Shown piece by piece: positions 23,401 to 37,200 of a stretch of DNA of 64,000 bases. Where the stretch lies: NCBI RefSeq assembly GCF_036669915.1, contig NC_089320.1, forward strand, positions 8,077,440 to 8,141,439. Direction: 5' to 3'. The DNA comes from Pocillopora verrucosa. Taxonomy: Eukaryota > Cnidaria > Anthozoa > Scleractinia > Pocilloporidae. Position numbers and translations under genes: made by a program. The notes under the pieces were generated by a model. It worked only from the letters and a program-made list of their open reading frames with translations, ran no database searches and was not told the DNA's origin. Every line of letters begins with the position of its first letter. The stretch's first letter is position 1.

Positions 23401-26400
23401 GGGAGTGGTTATTCATGCATGAATTTGATGAGCAAATTTCGAATTTTATGTAATGTGGAAATGTTTATTATATTTTAAGCGGTCGTTTTGATTGAACATC
23501 GTAAGGGCGTCATGGAAAAGTGATCATCTTTTTCTTATCAGATCGTCGTTCTTCAACACGTGAGCGGCTGGTTTGAAATCCCTCCTTTGGCACACTTCTG
23601 GTCGATGCGGTTAGCTGTTTTAAACTCTGTTTTAAACCCAATTATTGGTGCAGCTATGTGCAAGCCGTACAGGAGAGGATACTTGTTTATTATATGCACA
23701 TGTCTTCGCTGCTGCTGCGGTTTTCGCTATAACATGAAAGGTATGCCAAATACAATGTACACCCACTTCCAGCTGGGGAAACGTCAACTACGATTTTGTG
23801 TTTGGCCTTAGTGTTGTATATGAAGGTTTAGGTATCTTAAGATGGTAACTTGGAAAAACAAGCAAGGAAGAACACAAAACAAAACAGAGATAGTGTAATA
23901 AGCCGATACATTCTAAGCTAACCCTGCTTTCCGTCATCGGGAATTCAGTGTTTGTCACCGTTTGCCCTGCGAGTAAGTCTCGTTTCCAAAGTCTTATGAA
24001 ACTGTCATCCTCTGATGCTAAGTAGAAATTATGAAAATTCTTTAGCCTCCCAGCGGTGTAGATTTCGTAGGAGTGACACAACAACCTGGCAATCTCGATG
24101 AAAATCAAACTCTCGGAAATAAAAAAATCAAAGTTCCATTATTTCACTGATGATGTTGATGGTGGTGCCTCCTTTCATAACTAGGAGAAGTTTGTCACCT
24201 CATGCAAACATCTTAAAGACCTGTAGAGACACCTCTTGTTGAATAATGGATTGGTTTATAGCGGAGCTCGCGGAGTGTAGCCCCATAATTGTACAAAATA
24301 GTAGTAACCCATCAAGCCGAAAAAATTTGGATGTACGACCGTACGACCGTACAAGGCGCTACTTTTAACAAGCGTGGTCAACTGTACTGCGGGCACGCCG
24401 ACGCCACGGCTTTGTCCAGTAGTCCTGTGGTCAGTACACTGGGCTCCGAGTCGGACGACCCGGGTTCTAGTCCTGGCCGGGGCAAGGCGTTGTGCCCTTG
24501 AGACGTGCGGGAAAAAAAAATGCGAGCTCCGCTTTTAAGCTTGGCTAAATCTATATATTACACGTGAACGTTTAAACCACCCCTACTTGTGGCGTGACAC
24601 CATCGTAAGTGGACAACCATTTTTATCGCTGTCATTACACAATCGTAGTTTACCACCTGCAGGCAAAACTCCTCTTTACGTCCATATACGTGACCAGCCC
24701 CACAGACCCACAAGGTTTTCGATCATGAGATCTGCAATTTTAATTTTTTATCATATTTTCCCTATCTCAATATTTTCAGATCCATGGAAACACACCAGAA
24801 GATTGTCCACTTGCTCACGGACCAGCTATGTAGGAGATAAAAATAAACCAGGTAAAAGCCCGACCGAGAGCGACAAAATCAGGAACGTGCCCTCTTTTAC
24901 CAGCTATAATGATTCTGGAATTGATCCTGACAGCAATGAATACGAAGGGAGCTTCGGGTATCAACAGGCTGGAATTATGAATACTACTTGTGAACTGGAT
25001 AATACTCCTGCCACACGTCATGCCAAAAAACGGCCCAGACTCACCCAGAAGCGCATCTCTTTCAAAGATGAGGTGGAGTTGGAAAAATTAGCAGAACTGG
25101 CCCTTGGGGAAACCGAGGCGCAGAATGATACCGTGGGAACATCCGACTCACAACAGTTCTCAATGGCATCTTCAGTTGATGTTCAAAGAAATCTAGTTAT
25201 CACCAGAGCTGATGATAACTACCAAGGTAATAGGACTGAAAGGGGCCTCAAAAATACCTCTGATGAAACCCATCTAATTGCAGTGTCTATGGGCACAGAA
25301 AGTGTAATTCAAGTTAGTTCAGATGAGAAGCAGAGGGGGAATCGAGATGCTTCTGGTAAGTAACGCGTTAGATCGTATAATATTGTTTTAGAGAAGCAAT
25401 AGTAGGAAAAGAAGAATCGTCCTACAGCTCTAAAACAAACTTTATTTTGAAAAACAAACGTGCCCGTACCAACACACACAAAGAGTCACACTTAACCTTT
25501 TAAGTACATGAAACTGAAAAAAAAGTTCCAAATTCACTGGAAACTAGAAAAGGCGAAGTATGCTCCAGAAAGCGTGTAATTTTTATCTCCCCTATTAAAG
25601 CGCATAGTGCAGTTATGAAACTGAAAAATATCGCAATTTTCTAGTGTCCTGACTGGTCCCAATCAAGGGTATTAGCTCATATGCCGTTTCACCCAATATG
25701 GAAAATAGTACCGCTAAATGTCACAAGCTGAGTTTCTTTTTTGGCTGCAGTCGAACGCTTGTTTCGAGCAACGAAAAAGAAGTAAATAAATATTAATCAA
25801 TTCCATCTCTTCTAATCAAACCATGTAACTAGGTTTTTCATGGAAATCTTGTTTCCCAGTAATAAGCCTGGAGAAAGGATTATATGCAAACAATTTCTTG
25901 TCAAATCGTGGTCAGTGGTCGAAGAATGAAGAAGAAGGAAAAGTTTCTGTATCATGTAAGGGACCTTTACTAAGAGCGAATTCCCATCCTGTGCGCTTCT
26001 CATTGATTAGTGTGTTTTTTTAATACTTTCTGTAGGAAGCAAAGAGAAATTAACAGAGGACACTACACCCAACAGTCACTGTAACAACGGAAGTGGAACA
26101 TATTTAAATGGACACATGAAGTCAATGGAAGACAAAACTGGAAAAAATTATGTAAACTCTAGGAATAGCTTTTACCAAGAGCAATCACACAAACATTCAC
26201 CAATCCACACAATCCAAGTCACTCATTTTGGAGTTGACAAGAACTCCAATATAAACACAGCAACGTTGAAATCACCAATTTTGACCGACAACCATAGATC
26301 AAAATCTCCCTCCGTTTTCTTGCCATTTTCACCCAGGAGTAGTTCGTTTATTGAAAGGGTTCGGAGGACATCAGCGCCAGAACGGAAGCTGCGATCTCAG

Positions 26401-27300
26401 TCACTTTCAAAGGACGATGGTTCACTGGACGCGCCCCTTTCAAGCTGTATTGAAAGTATTTCAAAGAAAACAAAACCAAAAAACTACGATTCAACAAAGA
26501 AACAACGTGGTACTGATCTAAGAACTGGGGCATTGTTTGACATTCGGAGAACTAAAGCTGATGAAGAGCTGTCATTGGACTTCTCTCCACACCTTGGTAA
26601 ATCTAGGAGCTTCGAATCAGTATTAAGCAGCAGCGACCAGCGCAGGTTAGATGAGCCAGAGTTCAGGGATCTTATCGTATCACCTCGTCGGGGACGTTCA
26701 TATGCTGTCAACTATGAACTTTCTCAAGGGCTTTGCAACCACAGCTATTCTGAATCTGATCTCACCTCTACTTCCCCAGAGACAGTTTTCCTGACCGAAA
26801 ACCCCTCATCTCGAGGACACAAGGCATCACACACAACTGGAGTACAAGGTAAGAATCTCAGAGAGCAATGCAACGTTCAGCTTAAAGATCCCTGTATATA
26901 AGGGCGACATAAACTTCACGTTACCTCAGTTCTGAAAAGAAAAGAGGACCTTTCTGGCCTTTCCTTTTGGGCATTGACAACCCGAGGTATCAGGAGAGGT
27001 TATCCATAACATGAATTAGTGAGTCTCTGGCACCGTAAAGCATGCATATGCACCGTTTCTTCCTCCTATATGCATATTATTTGTAAGCAACTATTGAACC
27101 AATTCATTCTCCTCTAGCCATGGCGGCCAATCATTCTCAGTTCAGTTACACGATTTCTTACTTTGTAATTTTCAGGGGATGCAAAAAGATATCAAAGCGG
27201 AGAACAAATTCCACAAAACATACTACCCTCACCAGACAGGATTTACAGACAACTCAGCGATTTGAATAAAGAAGAACTTGCCGAAGAGTTCTTCTGTTGA
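20457..27300 (+). CDS. Prostanoid-receptor-like class A GPCR with very long C-terminal tail
   Basis: Five exons with in-phase GT-AG junctions: 20457-21194, 23542-23740, 24780-25355, 26036-26848 and 27176-27300, giving 816 residues. Exon 1 encodes a very short N-terminus and TM1-TM6: Asn in TM1 (LNTLAIIVIV), LAVADLL in TM2, the SPSCMIF cysteine before TM3, DRY (AIDRYVAMC), a second loop SFCHFDF, and CVSWLLFL in TM6. Exon 2 completes TM7 with LRLAVLNSVLNPII-type sequence; the Tyr of NPxxY is missing (NPIIG). The LPLTGIG-to-SFCHFDF loop and the TM7 sequence recall prostaglandin E2 receptors (EP4/EP2). Ligand identity is not established. Residues about 295-816, in three further exons, form a hydrophilic Ser/Thr-rich cytoplasmic tail with many Arg-x-Ser sites, likely for kinase, arrestin or scaffold contacts. 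An AATAAA at 27681 is a suitable polyadenylation signal. Confidence 0.88.
22085..22310. repeat. Diverged tandem duplication
   Basis: Two direct copies of about 80 bp (around 22088-22160 and 22228-22300) share CAGAA-ATTGCGTG, GAGTTCCATT-AAT and GTCTCATTTGTC blocks, within intron 1 of the GPCR gene. They produce paired open frames on the minus strand that are not genes. Confidence 0.65.
24255..24538 (+). mobile_element. SINE-like insert bounded by short inverted repeats
   Basis: The ends TATAGCGGAGCTCGC (from 24258) and GCGAGCTCCGCTTTTA (24522 on) are inverted repeats. Inside, a tRNA-like stretch (A-box-like TGTGGTCAGTACACTGG near 24426, B box GGGTTCTAGTCC near 24462) is followed by a GC-rich region and a poly-A run at 24511-24520. 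It lies in the intron between GPCR exons 2 and 3. Either the SINE has inserted into a MITE or the inverted ends belong to a composite element. Confidence 0.6.
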
Positions 27301-27680
27301 GTTATGAAAAAAATCAGTTGACTGTCAAACCTTCACAAGCCAATATGGCCTTTTTAACAAAAAAGTGAATGAATTCTACTTTTCTTTCGCCTACGGCATT
27401 TTTTGATATGAAGGAACACTGTGCTTCTGGAATTTTCAGACTTTTCTCTCTAGTTTGGTTGTTTTCTGGTTTCGCCTTTCGTTTCAGAAATGGAAACAGC
27501 CGTTCATCATTAGCATAATTAAACATATTAGTTAATAAAAGATGGATTTTTTAGCCGTATAACGGTCCTTAGTGTCCTGAATCATTAACTGTAGGGTCGA
27601 TTTTATCGATGAAAAGTTTCTTGCTGAATCTCGTGCCTTGATCTCGAATGTAACAGCGTCTGATGTTAAAATAACTTTTG

Positions 27681-27686
27681 AATAAA
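27681..27686 (+). terminator. Polyadenylation signal of GPCR gene
   Basis: AATAAA about 380 bases after the GPCR stop codon, the first canonical hexamer in a plausible position on this strand. Confidence 0.45.
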
Positions 27687-27934
27687 ACAGGAACAGCCCC
27701 TCAGTGAAGGCATTTATTGCCTATTTAATCTGTGGCCCTCATGTCTCTCGGTAAGCGGATTTCATCCTAATTGTTCGTTGATAGCATCACCAGACAATTC
27801 ATGAAACTGTTTTTTAGACAAATCTATCTAATTTTTCTTGCGCACGTTCGGTTTTGATTTGGTTTTCATAACCTCATAACCTCAGCCATGCCTGGTGACG
27901 TCACAGTACTCCAGCAGCGGTAGATTCATGGATT

Positions 27935-27942
27935 TATAAAAG
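27935..27942 (+). promoter_or_regulatory. TATA box of a possible short gene
   Basis: TATAAAAG in a GC-richer local context, about 250 bases past the GPCR polyadenylation signal. It would place a transcription start near 27965 and could drive the weakly supported exons that follow. Confidence 0.4.
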
Positions 27943-28189
27943 CGATTTGCAGAGTCTCCTGTGAATAACAGTCTCACTCGTGAAAGAATTTCTTGTTTCC
28001 GAGATAACTTAGTTGCGACATGTTTAAGATATTCATTATATACTTCTCAAGCATAAAACCGGCCAAATACTTGAATGCTGTGGAATGTTTAAGTCCGCCG
28101 CAGCTCCAGATATCTGCAGTCAGTGATTGATAGGTAATCAGAGAACCAGGCCACGAGAGGTCCGCACTCTTTACTTCTTTAATTTTTGT

Positions 28190-29859
28190 AGGAGACCTCC
28201 AGGAACAAGGGTATCGAGAGCTTTTCTCTGCCTTTCAAGTAAGTACCGCTAGCATTGCCAAACCGATACGTAACTGATTCAAAAACTCCGAAAATTATGT
28301 TTTTATGGGTTATTTCATTATCATGTAAATTCGTTTATCTACTAACCTGTCTATTCACTCAGTTTTTGCTTGTTTTAGTTAGATTTAGATCTCTGGGTAT
28401 TATATACTTCGAAAAAGAGAAGTTTTTGCGATTTTATTCAATTAAAATCCAGTAAGGCTATCATGACGACGATAACTCGTATCATGTTAGAAGTAAAACT
28501 CTAACACCCGTTGTTTTGTTGTCTCTTTCTTTACTCACTCTTATTACTCAAGTTATTACAACGGGGACTAGCTCTGATCTCTGTAGGAAAGTGTGGGTCA
28601 CCGCTTATAAAGGTGACACTTACTGAGCTGTCGATCTCTAACCTTCGTCATACTTTTACACTTAACTAGCGAATCACGCTAAACTATGCAGAGCGGAGTT
28701 TACACATTAAGTAGATACCTTCGCGATGTTTATAAAGTAGAGTCATTTTCTTAGTAATTAATCATCTCTTAGCAACGTAATGAAAATATACCGATATCTA
28801 GCTGCAAACCGCAGTTTACGCAAAGACATCTGTCTCCATGTCAAGTACAAATAAGGAAAAGGTAACCAAACTCTACCTGTAAGATAAGACCGTCAAAAGG
28901 AATAAGAAATGATCAACTGGCTTATTACAATGTTTACTGAATGGCTTATGCTAATATATTACTTCCATTCATTTTCCAACATCAATATGGAAAACCCTTA
29001 CAATGTTTTTCGATTAGATATATTACTACTTTTATCGTTTAATAATCAGTCATGGGATATGTCTAATATGCAGTCACCTAAGATTAAAAGATCAGGAAAT
29101 GGATGTAATATGCTTCGGCTTTTATAACTGACCTTACCTCTAGTGCCATAGTTACCGTTGGTGCTAGGAGTTGGATATTTGTCCCATCGAGCTTTGCGTG
29201 GAAAGAATTATCACGAAGTTATCCTCATCGTTTGATCAATGTGACCCTTGCAGCAAAGTATGTGTTGCCGCCTAAAACAATCTCGTACGTCGCATTTGTT
29301 TTCATGTTATTGCTTCCTCATCTAAGTGGGACGATTTGTTTTTCCATAGCGGTACTTTTCCGTGAGAAATGAAGAGTAAAATTAGCCCTATACGTAAAGT
29401 TCGTCATCTCTGCAAAGTCTTGGTTTCAGCCCTCTCAGCTGATTTTCGCTAGACTTTTGAAATGTCGCCTTAAGCATTCACTCCTGAGCAGCATTAAACC
29501 AACATTTCAGACTGCAGGTTTCAAAACTTGCAGTCCGAAACAACAGAAATATAGCACTGAATTCCGACTTAGTTTCGTTCATCCATCATTTAAAATAAAT
29601 TTTTACAGCTTTTTAATTTTATAGTGAACAGAAACGAATCACTCTCTTTAGCTCACGCGGTTCCAATGTTGCCTTCAAATAAGTTACAGGAAGCTACGTT
29701 GCCGTGTGAAATGGGGAAAGTTATTGAGGAGTTCTTCTAAGGATTACATGGATCAAGAGATGCCCAAGGCACTTGAACGACTTTCCATTGGTGTAGACAT
29801 TCAAACTCCTTTGCAGTCGATGTACAAATATTGGGAAGAAGGATTTATGCAAGCACTGT
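28190..29859 (+). CDS. Possible small unrecognised spliced gene
   Basis: Two segments look like exons. One, 28190-28239, has acceptor TTTTTGTAG and donor GTAAGTACC and is open in all frames. The other runs from about 29651, after acceptor CTCTTTAG, to 29859, where CT|GTAAGG could be a donor. In its open frame the second encodes about 70 residues, including SSKDYMDQEMPKALERLSIG and MYKYWEEGFMQAL, which read like genuine protein. I recognise no family and cannot connect the exons with certainty. A third frame starting at 29887 (MLLNGCEERHYCNHE) may or may not belong. Confidence 0.25.
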
Positions 29860-31044
29860 AAGGGTGTAAATTAGGTTGATAAGGGAATGTTACTCAATGG
29901 TTGTGAAGAAAGACATTACTGTAACCATGAAGTGGTAAAACTTTGGTTACATCGTTGTCCACAGAAGCAGAGATACAATGTAGATCTTAATATTAAGCCT
30001 CCCCCACCTGAAGAGGCTAGCACCTCTCTTTTCACTCCGAATAAGTCTGATTTAAACCTAACGAAGTCTACTTCTACTACTACTGGACCCTAGTGTTTAG
30101 TGCAACGTAACCCTTACAACTCTAACTCAGTTGATGTTTCAATGTTGCTGCTAAATTTTGATAATCATTCAGAGACATAAAATTAGCATTTACCTAAGGA
30201 ATGTGAAATTACTGCTATACTATACGTATTATATCGATCTGGAAATTTCATTCATTCCTTCCTCAATCAAACGAGCGCGAGTTCATAGCTACAGAACTAA
30301 ACAGCTTTCAAAACTTTCTTCTCTCAATGGTTTACTTTGACCTTTAATAAAGTCGTCCAAACGTCGCTTCTCAAGGCAAGATCTGTTTCCAGTTGGCGGG
30401 GCTTATTACCCGCTGAGAGGCTGGATCGAGGGTGCCCTAATATCAGCCCGCAATGTTCTGCGAGAAGGATTAGAGTTGGAAAGAGTCGATGACTTTGAAT
30501 CCACACGGAAAGCTGAGATTTCATAAGAACACGTCCGTTATTGAAACATAAACCGAAGCCTGTTTCCTTAGAAAAACTAATTTCACTTGAATACTTTGTT
30601 ACAAGCAGTAAATAATCTATTGACACTTAATGTCTGGTGACTAACACGGCACATATTTGAAGGTATATTAAATATTAAAACATATTCACTGTTTAAAGTC
30701 ACTTAAAAGGTTAATTTGTGAAAGTTACCTGTAACGAATAAAATGTTGGTTACCATGTTCAAGTTATTATCCTTTAAATTTGACAATAAAACGACAGAAA
30801 TAACGACAAAACTTTTGTTTTATTCCTACACAAAGTGATTCCCTCATCTAATTAAACTACTGCTCGCTAAAACGTGGTTTGGCACATCCACATTAAAAGG
30901 ATGATCGCCCTGAGAAACTCGATACCTTTGACTAACAAAAGACTTGCATCAAAATAGTACTATTTCCATGCTTTTCCAGTGGTGCTGATACAACTAGTCC
31001 ATGATCAACCTCCCTCTGCAATCCTGGCATGTTTTCCTTTTCCT

Positions 31045-31050
31045 TTTATT
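31045..31050 (-). terminator. Polyadenylation signal of ABCG gene
   Basis: AATAAA on the minus strand, about 210 bases beyond the ABC transporter stop codon. Confidence 0.45.
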
Positions 31051-31259
31051 TCTCAAGTCATTATTGTGATGATATTTTCTTTAAGTTTTGGATATTAAAC
31101 TTGCATTATCTATCTCTACATTAACGAGAGGCTCATTTAATTACTCCACTTTTCTGTTGATGCAAGTTCCCAATAGGCATCCCCAGCTTCAATTAGACAA
31201 CACTACGTAACCACAGATTGACCCGTCGGCTAACCAAGTCACACTTAAATACGTTCTCG

Positions 31260-34200
31260 TCATTTCGGCTTGTGAAGATAGCGCAGAGAAAGATATGTCA
31301 AAATCCTGAAAACCACTATAAACACCAAAAGCGCGCCTACATTCTCGCCTACACCTCTGGACACGTTCAGTTTTTTCAAAATTTCTATTCCCTCTATAGT
31401 GGTTCCATTGTTCCTGCACCCAGCATATGATGAGTCTTCCCCTTGGCATCTGCACATGGTAAGAAAGATTTTTTTAAGATAACAACGACACCGACTTCAC
31501 ACACTGACTTGGCGCCGGTTGATTCCAAAAAAATATTGCATCTAACCACAGAAAGATAAATATTGATATATTAATCACAATTCAAAAATAAAAAAAACCA
31601 GATTATCAAACTCGTTTTTTAAAGTTATAGACACATACAGGGTTTTTCAAAGAGCCTGTTGTGTTACTACGGTAACCATAGAGAAACAACGAAAACAAAG
31701 TGTAATAACTTACCTAAATGTGGGAGAAGAGCTGAATTCAATGCTAAGGGCTGCTTCATACGAATAAGCTATGTAAGCAGTGTACTGGAACCAAGATAGC
31801 CAAGACGGTATGTTTTTCTGGTAAAATCCCCCCAGCAACATACAACTCAGGCCATAAACAGCAGCGACTACTATTGACTTCTTGAACTCCATTACTGTTG
31901 CACCGATACACAAACCTACAGACTGAACATCAAAGCGGCATCAACTGCACGGAATCATTACAAAATAAGAGAGAAAGAAAGTAAACTTAAAATAAACGAG
32001 CGAAAGAGAACTGAAAGTTAGACAGTGTAATCCTTTGTTATTAAGAATGATAGACATTTGTCTAATTTTACTTTTTTATGTTGTGATTTTCATAGCGGGT
32101 CGTAATAATGATTTAACTCTAACCCTATGCCAGTAAGACAATTATAGTTTCAAACGCATGACTTCGGAAAGTACAGAGAGAAATACGTGTAAGCTACGTG
32201 TAACTCACTAGAGCATTACCAGCTAAAGGTCTAAAACGAGGGTGGAGCCTGTACTGCAGAGGTGTGCCCCAATTTCTCTACATTTTATAGCTAGCATAAT
32301 TTTACAGCTAGAAGTATTACTATTCCTTCATCTTGACGGGATGCCAGTCAATCCGCAGGTAACCTCAGTACTCTTTTTAGGCTGCTAAATTATTCCGCCA
32401 CATACCGTGAAAGGTAAACCCGTTTAGACTGGGCTAGGCACTGTATTTGAATGAACATGCAGACTATTCCAAGGGGCATTAATTGTTTAGTTATTACACC
32501 TCTCATGATCATGCACACAGAACCAGAAAAACGTCTCACCTGCCCTGTGATGGCAGTTAACAAAACCACAGAGAGTGTACCAAGGAAAGCCTCGCTCCTG
32601 TTTAGTCCCGCCATCCAATACACAATGATCATGAACAGAGTCGGGTAACATAAGATCAGTGGTAATTCGCTTAACGACTTGGCTAAATAGTAGGCAGACA
32701 GTCTGTAATAACCAGCAGCTCGTTCTTTCCTCACGACAGTTCTTTCATTAGGAACTGAAAGTTAGCCAAGAAAAGTAAATAAATGACAGAAAACAGCCTC
32801 AGAGAGAATCAAACTGTCAAACTAAAGTTGATAAAAATGATTATTCATTAAAAATAGAGTGCAACATACTCACACGACATCAGTGAACTGAAGAGGGAAG
32901 TAAAGTTCCAGTAAACAACGCAAAAAAATAGCTGCCAAAAAAGAAAACAAAGATACAATTGTCGGAATCAATATATCCTCAAAACATTTTCCTTTATGAT
33001 CAAATTCAAAACCTCTCCCAGATTAAGCAATGAATGACAACAATAACTACAACATTAACATACCAGTGCATATCTGTCTTCAATACTCTGCTCTTTGTAG
33101 GGAAGCTGAAACCAGATCAGGGCCATTATGGAAGCAAGAAGTATATGCTGAAAATAAGGTTATAAAATCAAATGTTCAGCGCTTTCAAAAAACGTGACAT
33201 ATATTGGAATTAGGCTAAGAAAGTACGGTGGCGCTCCTTTGCTCCTTCATGGAGAGAAATAACATTTCGAAAGCAAAATGAAAGTGTTCAGCGAGTGAAG
33301 CAGTTAGCTTGGCCAACTGCTTCATTTCACATTTCCTTTTTATGTTTTCAAACCCAACTGGAGGCTTGTTTACAAGCTATAACATTTTATAGAAAAAGTC
33401 TTCTTTCGTTTATTTAAATTCTACCACGTATTTGCATACAATCGGAGGTCACCTCAGATAGCAAGGATGCAACTCACTGCTATCTCAGGCGTGCCTTCCG
33501 TCGAGATTTCCATCTCTACGGCAGCATGCCGCTGACAGACGATAGTGGGGACCTTAACGGTGATAAACTATTAGCTGAAGATCTGGTTTATGCAGATACT
33601 TCCGACAAAGGCACAGAAAAAAAAATTAAGTAATCATGGCAGCCGTGCCTCCCACAATTAAGATTGACATTTCTATGTCTTCAGCCGATGTCAAGCACCT
33701 TTAATCAGGCATACTAAATATAACTAAAAGGCTTGATAAATTGGAGGAAAACCCTTCCTCGAAGGGTAAGGGCGCTGGAAGACGGAGTCAGAAACCGCAA
33801 AATGACCTTCCCGCCAAAGATTTCTCTAGCTCCACGTGAGAGCAAAACGTTTCCGACAAGGAGGAAATTTAACTGCTCATGGCTTAAGTAGTCAGCGACC
33901 ATGATAAACCCGGGCAGAAGGACGAAGATGAAAACTCACGGAACTGAAAAAGCTTACGAGTCAAAAGGCTCAAAATGGGAAATAATAATAAAAAAAAAAC
34001 CCACAACTTCCTAAGCTCCTTAGCAAAATGTTCCGAAACCATTTGGCGACAGGCAAACTCTGATTGAATGCAAATGCCGGATAAAATTGTAAAATTAACG
34101 AGACCTGTCTGTTTGATTAAGATTGTTACTGTACCATTTGTAGGACAGGAGGTCACATCCCACCATGTCTCATTCCTGTAAATGCTACGGTAGAATCTCA

Positions 34201-37200
34201 GTCAAACCCTGACTTCAAATAAATCTCGTTTAATTTTACAATTATCAATTTATCAGCTTTGTAACAGGAGGGAGGATCCATGTCAGAGGCAAGCACAAGA
34301 TTCAAGTGCCAAACAAGAGGTGTAGAGTTTCCGGTTTTCTCTTCATGCTTCCCGCGCCCTTAAGCCTCTGCTCCGTCGAAAATCAATTTTTTTTGCCTGT
34401 TTGGTAGGCTTGAGGTACAATTTTTTTTTTTTGGCCTTTTACCCTTAGGAATCAAAGGAACATACCTACCTGTGTGAAATTCAGTTTGGAGAGAATGTCA
34501 GGTTTGGACTGCTTAAAAGTTCTTTGCAAGAGAACTGTGAATTGTGTCCAAAAACTGGTAGGCCATGATGTGGAAATATCAGAATATGGCGATGAATAAT
34601 CTTCATCTTCATCATCTTGATCATCAATATCTATTCTGGAATAATCATTCGAGGTACTACGCATATATGTGACAACAGACACATGAAAATCTACTGAGGA
34701 TACCCGAGCCAATGTGTGGACTTTTGGGAGAAGATCAGAAGATTTAGTGAGCGAACCTCTCCTGCTTTTCCAAAAGGTCTTCGATACAGATGATTTGGGA
34801 CTTGAGGCCAAACGATTTGAACCGTCAATCCTCTCGCAAACCTCTAAACGCACTTCGTTAATACCTGAAGGTACGTGTCCATTCACTGTTTCATTTTCTT
34901 TTTTCATGTTTAGCATTTCCTTTGATGTGATTTTAGCTTCACCACCCAGCCTTGGAGAATCGTTCAGCACATTTTGGTTGACGGCCTGTGACATCTCTGC
35001 TCTTAAATCTTCATATCTATTCCCTGCAGAACATGCCTCACTTTCTATTTCAAGGACTTCAGAATTATCATGCACCAGATCTAGATGAAAATGGCCAGAC
35101 ATGTCTTCTGTGTTTGGTAATTCTTCAATTGCTGTTTGTTGCCCATCTTTCTGATAAGCATTCTGATCAAGCGACTTTTCAGAGCTTCTGTAGCTTCTAC
35201 TCGCTATATCATGTGCCTCGTCAGCGTCATTGCTCTCTGGAGTAGGACTTGAGGCATCAGTTCTTCCTGGTCTATACTCACTGGACACTGTTGAGTTTTT
35301 CTGATGTCTTTTCTGTCTGATGTTACACATATAAATATTTGTTTCTTTGCCTTAAGGACTATGCAACTATTTCAATTATAACTGCATGGTGTACAGCATT
35401 TCAATGCAAAGTAATTAAACTACTGTCAAGGTGAAAGAAATCTGAATATGAAAGCAATCTTTGCAGCAGTGAACATTACTTGAGTAGTAGTGAAAATAAG
35501 ACCTGTACTAGATTTGATCTGCAATACTGGTGAAGTACTCTACCAACTGAACTAACAAGCCTACTGTCATTATGTTGGCTGGAAAAAAACACTTAACGTG
35601 ATGAATAAATGATTGTGAATATATTAAAATCATATATGTGAGCAGCGGTTTATGAAATGGATATGAAAGCAATCTTTGCAATGATGAACACTACTTGAGC
35701 AGTAATGGAATAAGACCTGAAAAAATTCAGGCCTGTGCAGAATTTGAACCTGTTTTCATGTTCATTTCTTAAACCACACTTCACATATAAGATATCCAGT
35801 TCACAGTCAAGAAAATAAATCTGTTGTTGAATATGTCTCTTGTGTGAAAGCAGCTTCACCAACCTTTCAGCCCAACCTCGGACAATCCTTTCTTGTACTT
35901 TCTCTCCCTCAGTCACCTTTTCCACTGGTGGAGAATAGAGAGCAATTGAATCAAAAATAAAAATATGGAAATAGCTTCTAAAAATAAAATTAATATGCAG
36001 AACTACACAATTATTTAACCATTATAAATCATTTGGTACAACATACACTTACATATAAAATCAGCTGGGTTGAAATGTGCATCACAAACCATACCAATAC
36101 TCTCAAAGAAATCAAGAACTCTGTTCGCTTTGCCATAGTATGCAACCTGTTGTTGAAAAAAACACAAACAAATAAAGAAGCAAGTCTGTGGAGCAAATTG
36201 AAGAAGAAAATGCCTCTCTTTTGGCTACAATACTTATTAATTCATACTGTTTGTAAGAATGCTACATACACTCAAAACCCTTCCGAAAATGTTGAATTGT
36301 ACAAGTAATTGTTAATACTTGTACATGTGTAAAGTATTTTGGATTTTGTCTAAAATGATTAACTGTTCCAATCCCAATCTTCTCAAAGACACTTCATTTG
36401 TCTATCTAGGAACACCTTGACTTGCTTGGATACTAATTCTTATACCTTGTACCTACACAGTCAACATAGTTCACATCGAGGTTGGGGAAGGAGCCTGTTT
36501 TCCTTACATGAGCTCCATAACAGACAAGTTGGTTAATGTCCAGGATTATTGGTGAAATTTTTCAACCTCCATAAACAAATTAAGATTTTATAATTTACAT
36601 TTTTTGAGCCATAATTTACAAAGATTCATAAACATCATTAGAAAAATCTCCACAAGTTTTTATTAATAATGTAAATTGTGTAGCTGTTTTGATTAAATCC
36701 TATCACTGAATAACAAAAATGTTACTAGTGCAAATAAATAACAAACTTCTGATGTCTGAGCTCTTGCAGTCTAACCTTTCCTCCACATAGCAATAAAACC
36801 TTGTCAAACATGTAAAAGATCTGGCTTGATGGCTGGTGAATGGTGGTTACCACTGTCTTTTTTTCTCTGGCTGCAAAGCTCTTCAGAGTCTTAACAAGGT
36901 TCAAGGCATTGCTAGAGTCTAACCCAGAAGTTGGTTCCTGGCAAAATAAAAGTAAGAATTTCCTATCTCGAATTAGAAATCAATCTCCTTTTTGTGAAAA
37001 CATTTCATCAAAATTGTAAGAAAATACACCTTTATCACACAGTGCCATCTTGGATTGCATGGCGCACCAAATCAAGGCTGGACAGGCATAAGGTATAGGG
37101 TTGTGTTACATTACAGTGTTTTGAGTGAAGACTACAGCAAGCTTGGCCTACGATCATTGCTGCATTAATTTCTGTAATAACAACAAACGAAATAAAAGTG

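Noticed and set aside
34714-35245. Plus-strand frames opposite ABCG exon 10
   Set aside because: Antisense shadow of the linker exon; the minus frame is required for an in-phase transporter.
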